Program-made: the position numbers and the translations under genes
Assembly (NCBI RefSeq): GCF_018320785.1
Contig: NC_054873.1
Coordinates: forward strand, 29,664,196 to 29,728,195
Origin: Cheilinus undulatus
Lineage: Eukaryota > Chordata > Actinopteri > Labriformes > Labridae
Direction of reading: 5' to 3'
DNA length: 64,000 nucleotides
The notes under the pieces: generated by a model
Told to the model about the DNA's origin: nothing
The model's database searches: none
Seen by the model: the letters and a program-made list of their open reading frames with translations, nothing else
Shown here: piece by piece, positions 1 through 8,493 of the stretch
Layout of the letters: each line of letters begins with the position of its first letter
Numbering within the stretch: position 1 is the stretch's first letter

Positions 1-334
1 TGCACTGCTATATATCTAATGGTCCAGATAACAGCTTTAACTAGTTTCAGATTCTGTAGACCTCAGTGTACTAAAATAATCACCAAAAAAGATGACATTC
101 TGTCATCAAATAAAATGATTCAAGTTAGTGACTTTGAATCACAAAAATACAGTTTTTGTATTACAGCAGAGAAATGACTTCAGAGAAGTATATTTGGGCT
201 ATAAAGATAGGGATGGTTTAAAAATGAATCCTTGATATTTCAACCATACAACGTTTTTTTTACTCGTGTAGATTGAAAATCAACCACAAATTCATGGTTC
301 ATATACAACATTCATTATTCACAATGCTGATCCT
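1..334. other. No recognisable feature
   Basis: A/T-rich sequence with no open frame of note, no splice-site-framed exon and no clear repeat. Nothing can be supported here. Confidence 0.5.
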
Positions 335-605
335 GTTCTGGGTCATGGGGTGCTGGAGCTGATCCCAACTGACACTGGGTGAGAGGCAGGGTACACCCTG
401 AACGGCAGTTGTACAGAGACAAAGGATCAGGCTTAGTATTGGGTAATTTTGAGTCACCATTTAGCATTTCTTTGGTCTGTGGGAGGAAGCAAGAGTACCC
501 AGAGGGAAACCCACATAGACAGGCCCCATCTGAATGGGATTCAAACCTGGAACCTTCTTACTGTTAGGCAACAGCGCTAACCTCTGTATTGCTGTGCATC
601 CCCTT
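335..605 (+). mobile_element. L2/Maui-like LINE 3' fragment (interspersed repeat)
   Basis: The segment reads like the widespread fish repeat whose landmarks are a 'ggggtgctggagc' start, a 'gagaggcagggtacaccctg' block, a 'ctgtgggaggaagc' block and an 'attcaaacctggaaccttct' block. These landmarks occur here in that order, with an internal deletion of the usual central part. The block is usually assigned to L2-clade LINE ends or SINEs sharing that tail. Recognition is from memory of the consensus. The short open frame inside it is not a gene. Confidence 0.6.
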
Positions 606-973
606 TTCACTGTATTGAGTATGGAAATATAAATATAAAATGACAGAAGAAAAAAACACTGTCTTAAGATAAAGTATCTTTTCTGGGATGAGCCATTGAT
701 TACAAATCAATAAGATAAAAACCAAGGAGGGCAGAAATAGCCAGAATCTGGACCTTGCCGAAGTCCCACTAGGATGCAGATTTGACGCAGGACCCCCCTT
801 AGCCTGCTAGCCATCAAAAGTGTTGCATTGTTTTACAAACATTAATGCATTATTATTATGAACAATAATTTCCCTGCATTCATGTGCAGTATTTTTTTTT
901 TTTTTTACAATGGTTACACTGAATTTACTTCTATTATTTCTGGGCTGCCAGATGGGGTGGGGGGTGGGGGGGT

Positions 974-1004
<31 letters not shown>

Positions 1005-1159
1005 GGTAAGCACTATTCCCTTACAGAAAAAAAGGTTCCTGGTTCCATTCTCAGCACCTTTCTGTGTGGAGTTTGCATGTTCTCCCCTGTGCATGTGTGG
1101 CTTCGCTCTGAATACTTTGGCTTCCCTCCACCACCAAAAACAATCTTGTTAGATTTAAT
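606..1159. repeat. Low-complexity stretch with poly-T and (GT)n/poly-G runs
   Basis: This stretch contains a T run near 892-906 and a G-rich/(GT)n microsatellite at about 955-1007. No gene is supported. Open frames crossing it on both strands are products of the low complexity and of the minisatellite that follows. Confidence 0.7.
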
Positions 1160-2070
1160 GGTGACTGTCATCCTCATCTTGCTCACTATCCCTGCTTTCT
1201 TCTCCTCCTTCTTCATTTTGATCTCTGTCCCTACTTTGTTCTCCACCATCATCCTTGTAATCTTGATTTGTGTCCCTGCTTTCTTCTCCATTTTCATCTT
1301 GCTCTCTGTCCCTGCTTTCTTCTCCTCTATCATCCTTGTCTCTCTCTCTGTCCCTGCTTTCTTCTCCTCTATCATTCATCTTGATCTCTGCCCCTGTTTT
1401 CATGTATTTTATCATCTTTATCTTGCTACCCCTCCCTGCTTTCTACTCCCTCATGATCCTCATCTTGCTATTTCTCCCTGCTTTCTTCTCCTTCATCCAC
1501 CTCATATTGTTTTCTGTCCCTGCCTTCTTCTTCTCCATCCTCCTCCTCTTGCTCTATGTTCCTACATTCTTCTCCTCCATCATTCGTTTTACCCTCTGCC
1601 CCTGTTTTCTTCTCCTCCATCCTCCTCATCTTGCTTGCTATCACTGCTTTCTTCTCCATCATCCTTATCTTACTTGCCATTCTTGCTTTCTTCTCCTACA
1701 TCATCCTCATCTTGCTTGCTATCCCTGCTTTCTTCTCCTCCATCATTCATTGTACTCTATGCCCCTGCTTTTTCTTCTCCATCATCCTCATCTTGCTTGC
1801 TATTCTTGCTATCCCTACTTTTTTCCCTCCATCCTCATCATCTTTCTCTCTGTCCCTGCTTTCTTCTAAATCCTGTTCATCTTGCATTCTGTTACTGCTT
1901 TTGTCTCATTCATCATTCATCTTGATCTCTGTCCCTGCTCTCTTGTATTTCATCATCCTCACCTTGCTGTCTCTCCCTGCTTTCTTCTCCCTCATCATCC
2001 TCCTTTTGATCTCTGTCCCTGCTTTCTTCATCATCCTCATCTTGCTTTCACATCTTTCCTTAACCCTTAT
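1160..2070 (+). repeat. Pyrimidine-rich minisatellite, array A (~39-42 bp unit)
   Basis: About 22 degenerate units repeat a core resembling 'ccctgctttcttctcc' followed by 'atcatcctcatcttgct'. The + strand is overwhelmingly C and T. Because the commonest unit length (39 bp) is a multiple of three, long open frames arise on both strands, including one of about 355 codons at 858-1925 and acidic or basic 13-residue periodic frames on the minus strand. These are repeat artefacts, not proteins. The last ~280 bases (about 1645-1925) are nearly identical to array B at 7100-7380. Confidence 0.9.
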
Positions 2071-2755
2071 GCATGTCAAGGACCCTTAACGTGCTTAAAG
2101 CCTGCACCACTCGGTGCTCGGGCCCTAAATAAAGTACATTAAAACAGATAGTGAGGCTAAATGATGTTAGTGTTGCTGTCAAGCTATCAACTTTAACCTT
2201 CTACAACTGCATCACACAATTCTGTTACAGTAATGCATCAAATAACCCTTGTAATGCCACTTTAGCTTAACAACAGTTGGAATATCAGGAGGTCCTAAAC
2301 TGAAACTCTGTTCATTAACTACAGGCTAGACCTCATATAATTTTGGACACTCACAAAAGAAGCAGATGAGTTATAAATCCAGGACAAAAAATTACATACT
2401 GTATTTCAGCAGTTCTTGCTTGAGCAATCTCATATATAGGTCTGTTGGATTTGTAGCAAAATTCTGTCCTGAATAATGAAAAAGAAGTGTCTAGGTGATA
2501 TGGGTGCGAAAATATATTAGCAGAATAATCAATGTTAGCAGTTAACTTTTTACATGCTAGGATAGCCATTAACAATGTGTCTTGTAAGCTGAATGTCAAA
2601 GTAACTATGATTGCAATAGCCAGGTTTGAAAAAAGTATAGGATTTGTTAGCACAGTGTGGAATTAGCTGGCTAAATGTTTAAAGTTGGATATTTTTGTAG
2701 TTGGCACCAAAACCACGTCTCATCTACACTAACAAATATCTTGTTTTAATCAGTT
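2071..2755. other. Unassigned spacer
   Basis: This A/T-rich spacer separates minisatellite A from the dispersed repeat. It has no counterpart beside array B, so it was either lost there or inserted here. No coding exon is visible; a 100-codon minus-strand frame at 2351-2653 lacks any recognisable family or splice context. Confidence 0.5.
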
Positions 2756-3446
2756 CAAGCCCGTGATCCTGGTAAAAGCTTGGTCTAAACTGTATCTCAG
2801 CTGCCCTCCACTAGAAGCAAACATAGCTGTTTAATAATGACCACTGCCTTGCTGCCACAATGCTCTTAAATCAGATATAAACAACTGCTAACTGTTAGCA
2901 CAGATAGCATCTCGTGGCAGTAATGCAGCTTAGAGAAAATGGGGATTAAGTTGTCCAGAGGCTGTGTCAGGTAATATAACTTAGCAGTGAGTGACGATAT
3001 TCAGTACAGGAATGTGGACGTTGATCTGAAAAGGTAACATCCCTTCCATAGAATGTGTTTTTAAATTGAAAACAATTGCATGTCTCATATGTTTACTCAG
3101 AGTTTAATGAACAATACCGCCGCCAACCAGCAGGAGGAGCTCTGAATGCTTTGGCTTTGATTTCAAGAGCTCTTGTGCTGTCCAGTCTTTATACAGTCTA
3201 TAGCTGTTTTTCAAAGTCTAGGATCCTTCCTTGGCTTTGAGAAACAGCTTATGATTCCTCTACACAGGTCTTTGGAACTCTTGCTTAGAAATGAGTGCGC
3301 CAATCATAACTATGACTACATAAATTATGGGTGTGGCCTTCCACAGAGAAACTCCTTTATGATTAATCTAGTGTTTTTAGTTTATTATCACCTATCAGCT
3401 TATCATGTTCATAGTCAGCCATAACTAACCATCATGTCTAATGACA
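2756..3446 (+). repeat. Dispersed repeat family, copy A
   Basis: Starting near 'aagcccgtgatcctggtaaa', this ~690 bp block matches 7634-8312 almost base for base and matches 50601-50830 more loosely. Three copies in one window show that it is an interspersed element rather than unique sequence. Copy A ends at the point where the DNA transposon at 3450 begins. The 83-codon frame found in copies A and B is shared only because the DNA is duplicated. Confidence 0.85.
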
Positions 3447-3449
3447 CAA

Positions 3450-6122
3450 TGACTGCGTTTACATGGACATGAGTATCCTGGTTATGAGTCATATGCCGGT
3501 TTTTATCATATTCGGGATACTGTGTTTACATGCGCACAGAGATACTCGGTTATTCATATTCCCATATACATAAAAAAACCTAATATCCCGGTTTCTGATC
3601 ACTGAATCATATCTGCGCAGGTGCCTGTGATGTTATTTTACAACACCAGATGAGGTAAGTTTGTAATCTGAGGAAATTAGATCACTGTTGGTTATTCTGG
3701 GCTAAACCCTCGTAGCATATTCGGGACCAAAAGTGACATTTTGGCTGTGTTTTTTGTTGTTGTTGTTGTTGTTCGGCTCTCAATACAGTGGTCAGTTTAA
3801 AGGCTAACTGTATGAAATTTTGCCACTCCTTTTTTTTCACTTTCATTTCCTAATTCCAAAATCCTGTCTACTAGAAGTGTATAGAATAGGAGATTTCCAT
3901 CACACCGACACTCTTTGTCCTCGTGACCAAATTTGCCACATTGACTCCCATTATAATCACGTATTTTTCATATACTATAATCCTGACATATCATAATGCT
4001 TTTTTCATTAATCCCTAATAAATCTAAGCCTCTCACTTCAAAATATACGGAAAACATGTTTTAGGTGTAATGGCCCCCTTTAACCACCAGAGGCCATCAC
4101 ATAAAGTTTCAGGGAAATTTCAGTGAAGGCCTGGATTTCTTACCTTGCCAAGTGCATAGCAATAATAAATCTGAAGACCATAAAATGGTCTTGGTATATT
4201 AGCAGTGATATAAAAGAGTGGTGAGAATAAGAAAAAAAACATGAACAGAGCCCATTTGACCTGGGATTTTTCAATTGTCACACACAAAGACATAAAAACA
4301 GACATGCCTGTGCAGGGTCCTTATGTGTCCAGAGGGAATGCCCTCTCTAATCGGTCCTGACTCAGATGAATCCTCACTGCTGGTAAAATCCACCTCAGAA
4401 ACATGCTCCTCATTCTCCTCAGAGGACTGAAAGACTGCAGAAACACACACACACACACACAAACACACCCCCCCACACACACACACACAAACGGTCTATG
4501 TTTTCATATCTGCAAAAACATGCTATTCCACACATCCAATAAGGTTTCCTTATGATCAAGAAAAAAAGTGAACTTCAAACACAACTTGGCTGGTCATTTC
4601 TCCAGAGGACATCCATCTGAACTTGGAGCAGATTTGATCTCACGCTGATTTTGAGTCAATTGATCACATGACCTGGAAGCTATTGAGCTAAAATGCTAAT
4701 ATTTATAAATAAAAACTGATAGAAATTTTTTAGAAACATGAAATGTAAATTCAAGAGGCGTATCTCATGCAGCCAGCAGAGTACTTTGATCTCACGTTGA
4801 TTTTAGCTCAATAGCAGCCAGGTCATGAGATCAATTGACTCAAATAAGGCTGAGCTCAGCGTACTCCACTAGCTGCATGATATACGCCTCTTGTTTTTAC
4901 ACTTTTAATTTATTCATAATTTTAAATCATTTTAATACATAAATATTTGCATTTTAGCTCAATAGCTTCAAGGTCGTGTGATCAATTGACTCAAAATCAA
5001 TTTGAGATCAAAGTACTCTGCTGGCTGCCAGAGACACGCCTCTTGTTTTTACTTTTCAAATCTCTTAAAAATTTCTATCAATTTTTATCTCTAAATATTA
5101 GCATTTTAGCTCAAAGGCTTCCAGGTCATGTGATCAACTGACTCAAAATCAACGTGAGATCAAATTACCCCGCTGGCTGCATGAGATACGCCTCTTGATT
5201 TTACATTTCATGTCTCTAAAAAATGTCTATCAATTTTTATAAATAATTATTAGCATTTTAGCTCAATAGCTTCCAGGTCATATGATCAATTGACTCAAAA
5301 TCAACATGAGATCAAAGTACTCCGCTGGCTGCATGAGATACGCCTCTTATTTTTACATTTCAAAACTCTAAATATTATTTATTATTTTTCTATTTAAATA
5401 TTAGCATTTTAGCTCCACTGGTTGCATTAAATATGCCTCGTTTTTATTACAATTTCAAATCATTCATTATTTTTATTCATGAAAACATTTGCATTTAAGC
5501 TGAATATATATTAGGTCATGTGATTTTATATATCAAAATCAATGTCCGAACTTACTGATACGTCTCTTTTTATTGCCTTTGGATGCAGTATCTCTGCTTT
5601 AAATATCTCAGATTTTTGTTTTGAAACAGGAAGTCGATACACGCTGTAGCTGTACACTGTGAGTTTACTGTATAAAGTCTGCAATACAGGTGCACTCGAA
5701 ATGTTGGAGGGGCTAGCTTGGAGTCGGACTTGGTGGTACAGAAGAGTTTCCCCCGGAGCAAATGTCTGTCAAATATCCAACTTAAAACTAACTCCACCGC
5801 GGTGCTCAGCTGTCACTCTGGGCAGAGATCAGCTGTTCCTCTGCCACGCAGTATTTACAGTATCCTATCTGAAGTTAAATGAAGTTGAATCAAAGTTGCG
5901 CCTTCGCAGGTAGTCTTCAGCTGTGAGAAAACAGGATACTGCATGTATATGGCACAGTATCCCGTTTTCTTTTGGAGTTCTCCAGGTAGCAAAAGCGGGT
6001 TTCTCAAAAACAGGATACTGTAATATCCCGTAGAAGAAGACGTATACATGCACAAAGAGAAACCGGGATACTCCAAAAACCTGACAGAAAACAGGATACT
6101 TAAGTCCATGTAAACGCAGTCA
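3450..6122. mobile_element. Non-autonomous DNA transposon with terminal inverted repeats, 2.67 kb
   Basis: The left end reads 'tgactgcgtttacatggac' and the right end is its exact reverse complement. Both ends are followed inward by several copies of a subterminal 'gtatcctg'/'gggatact' motif in both orientations, including a hairpin-like pair near 5925-5970. No transposase frame is visible, so the copy is non-autonomous. No convincing target-site duplication could be read, so the superfamily is left open. The interior carries a (CA)n tract (4441-4490), a (TTG)n tract (3750-3770) and a ~155 bp tandem array. Confidence 0.8.
4590..5420. repeat. ~155 bp tandem array inside the transposon, with an orientation switch
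   Basis: The unit contains 'ttttagctcaatagcttcc', then 'gtgatcaattgactcaaaat', then 'gctgcatgagatacgcctc', then an A/T-rich spacer. About four to five units read forward from ~4790 to ~5400. The first unit (about 4610-4790) reads as the reverse complement, which makes the array head-to-head at about 4780-4800. Units differ by scattered substitutions, suggesting local amplification within the element. Confidence 0.8.
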
Positions 6123-6548
6123 CTGTTAATATCAATCCAACCATTAAAGATGACTTATCTGACGGCTTCATACCGCAAGGATGGGTGACCACAGCAGCAC
6201 GCTTCAGAATTTGAAACTGCGCTGGGGTGATGAGCATAAATTACTGTTTTTTTTTAAGGGAACATTCAGCCAGAGCGTTGGCCGAGTGGATAGGGTAGTG
6301 GCGTTAGAACCGCAAGTTTGCTGGATTGAGGCCTGAGCTCGGCTACGTCGTGCACTTCGGTGTTGTAGACATAGGGCCGTCCACGTCGCTTGCTCTGCTT
6401 TTTACCATCTTTGGAAAAATTCAAACATCCAAACGCTTCTTTATTTCAGATGGATATTAACTGGATTTCTCCTCAAAAAAAAAAAAAAAACAATCACTAA
6501 ACACCTGTGGAAAAACAACACAAAAGTGTGGATTTCTTATCATTTAAG
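6123..6548. mobile_element. tRNA-derived SINE-like segment within unassigned sequence
   Basis: Around 6270-6345 the sequence has a tRNA-like 5' region: an A-box-like 'tggccgagtgg' followed about 40 bases later by a degraded B-box-like 'ggattgaggcc'. It is followed by a T-rich stretch and A runs near 6474-6490. This resembles a decayed tRNA-derived SINE, but the fold is not complete and no target-site duplication was identified. The rest of the interval shows nothing recognisable. Confidence 0.35.
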
Positions 6549-7052
6549 GTGTCAGTTGTCAGTTCCCTGTACGACCCTCTTGGGTTTCTTTCCCCTTTCA
6601 CACGGTTGGCAACATTGTTGTTACAGGAACTGTGCAAGAGAAATTATGGATGGAATTAAAAAGTTCCACAGCTTTTTTCTCAGAGGTGGTCTGCATGGCA
6701 ACAAGGTTTTGAAAAGATTGGAGAGTTCAAAGTGGATCGTTGCTTTAAACCAAAGGACTTTGGAAAGTTGATCAGTGCAGAGTTGCGCCATTTCTCTGAC
6801 GCTAGTCAAGAGGGTTATGGTACTGTGTCCTTTCTCCGGTTGAAGAACAGTGACAACAAGCTGCATGTTGCATTCATCTTTGGAAAGGCCAGAGTTGCAC
6901 CATTAAAACAAACTACCATTCCCAGGATGGAACTCACAGCTGCTGTTCTTGCTGTGCGAGTTGACAGGATGCTCCAGAAAGAATTGCAGCTACCTGTGCA
7001 AAGATCAACATTTTGGACAGACAGTACAACCATCCTCAAGTATCTGAGCCGA
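6549..7052 (+). mobile_element. BEL/Pao retrotransposon pol fragment (RT end to RNase H), degenerate
   Basis: In one frame the translation shows a BEL/Pao-type connection after reverse transcriptase (SSLYDPLGFLSPF and a 'LLQELC' helix), then 'LRHFSDASQEGYG', 'ARVAPLKQTTIPRMELTAAV' and 'FWTDSTTILKYL', which are typical of the BEL/Pao RNase H region. An in-frame TAA at 6657-6659 interrupts it. At about 7053 the frame runs directly into minisatellite B, so the element is truncated at both ends. It is a non-functional fossil; the open frame continuing to 7649 is a chance fusion with the repeat. Confidence 0.85.
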
Positions 7053-7632
7053 TTATCTGCCCCTGTTTTCATCTCCTCCATCCTCCCAATCTTGATGGCT
7101 ATCCCTGCTTTCTTCTCCATCATCCTTATCTTACTTGCCATTCTTGCTTTCTTCTCCTACATCATCCTCATCTTGCTTGCTATCCCTGCTTTCTTCTCCT
7201 CCATCATTCAGTGTACTCTATGCCCCTGCTTTTTCTTCTCCATCATTCTCATCTTGCTTGCTATTCTTGCTATCCCTACTTTTTTCCCTCCATCCTCATC
7301 ATCTTTCTCTCTGTCCCTGCTTTCTTCTAAATCCTGTTCATCTTGCATTCTGTTACTGCTTTTGTCTCATTCATCATTCATCTTGATCTCTGTTCCTGCT
7401 TACTTCTCCCCATTCCTCCTCTTCTTGCTGGCTGTCCGTGCTGTTTACATCATCCTCAACTTGTTTTCTATTCCTGCTTTCTTCCCCTCCATCATCCTCT
7501 TCTTACTCCCCGTCCCTGCTTTATTCCCCTCCATCCTCCTCCTCTTCCTCCTTATCCCTGCTTTCTTCTCCTCCATCATTCATCTTGATCTCTGTCCCTG
7601 CTCTCTTGTATTTCATCATCCTCACCTTGAAG
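7053..7632 (+). repeat. Pyrimidine-rich minisatellite, array B
   Basis: About 14 units of the same 39-42 bp family as array A. Positions 7100-7380 repeat 1645-1925 with only a few differences, including the distinctive 'tttctaaatcctgttcatct' and 'tgttactgcttttgtctca' variants, so the two arrays share a recent duplication. It abuts the BEL/Pao fragment on the left and dispersed repeat copy B on the right. Confidence 0.9.
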
Positions 7633-7633
7633 C

Positions 7634-8312
7634 TAGAAGCTTGGTCTAAACTGTATCTCAGCTGCCCTCCACTAGAAGTAAACATAGCTGTTTATAATGA
7701 CCACTGCCTTGCTGCCACAATGCTCTTAAATCAGATATAAACAACTGCCAACTGTTAGCACAGATAGCATCTTGTGGCAGTAATGCAGCCTAGAGAAAAT
7801 GGGGATTAAGTTGTCCAGAGGCTGTGTCAGGCAATATAACTTAGCAGTGAGTGACGATATTCAGTACAGGAATGTGGACGTTGATCTGCAAAAGGTAACA
7901 TCCCTTCCGTAGAATGTGTTTTTAAATTGAAAACAATTGCACGTCTCATATGTTTACTCAGAGTTTAATGAACAATACCGCAGCCAACCAGCAGGAGGAG
8001 CTCTGAATGCTTTGGCTTTGATTTCAAGAGCTCTTGTGCTGTCCAGTCTTTATACAGTCTATAGCTGTTTTTCAAAGTCTAGGATCCTTCCTTGGCTTTG
8101 AGAAACAGCTTATGATTCCTCTACACAGGTCTTTGGAACTCTTGCTTAGAAATGAGAGCGCCAATCATAACTATGACTATATGAATTATGGGTGTGGCCT
8201 TCCACAGAGAAACTCCTTTATGATTAATCTAGCGTTTGTACTCTATTATCACCTATCAGCTTATCATGTTCATAGTCAGCCGTAACTAACTATAATCATG
8301 TCCAATGACACA
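7634..8312 (+). repeat. Dispersed repeat family, copy B
   Basis: Nearly identical to 2776-3446 (copy A), with scattered substitutions and one-base indels. It begins at 'aagcttggtctaaactg' and ends around 'ccaatgacaca'. It stops only ~180 bases upstream of the proposed slc28a start codon, so it forms the distal promoter flank of that gene. Confidence 0.85.
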
Positions 8313-8405
8313 TTGCCCCATGCTATCATTGCTGCATTATCACACTTGTGCCTACATCTTGTTCCTCCTGAGACAAATCAGAGCAGTGGCCTACGTAAGG
8401 TGTCT

Positions 8406-8421
8406 GTTAATTAATGATAAG
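8406..8421 (+). promoter_or_regulatory. HNF1-like / GATA-like site upstream of slc28a
   Basis: The sequence 'gttaattaatgataag' resembles the HNF1 palindrome (10 of 13 positions) and contains a TGATAAG GATA-type motif. It lies about 75 bases upstream of the proposed start codon. HNF1 and GATA factors act on absorptive-epithelium transporters, which suits an intestinal or renal nucleoside transporter. This is motif inference only. Confidence 0.35.
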
Positions 8422-8493
8422 AGGGCAGAGTATTTTTTCCTGCTGAGTATTTTACAGCACAACATTTGACAGTCTGGCGTAGGAGGACGCACA

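Noticed and set aside
858-1925. 355-codon + strand open frame
   Set aside because: It is leucine/serine/proline-rich sequence dictated by the pyrimidine-rich minisatellite whose unit is a multiple of three. Equally long frames occur on the other strand, and no splice or domain evidence exists.
4590-5420. Regular repeats as a CRISPR array
   Set aside because: The genome is eukaryotic, the units are contiguous ~155-base tandem copies with no unique spacers, and no cas genes exist.
5925-5975. Small hairpin as a microRNA precursor
   Set aside because: The paired motifs are the subterminal GTATCCTG-type repeats of the surrounding transposon, which recur several times nearby.
6732-7649. 305-codon open frame as a novel gene
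   Set aside because: Its first ~105 codons are a BEL/Pao RNase H fossil (with an in-frame stop just upstream at 6657) and the rest is minisatellite B.
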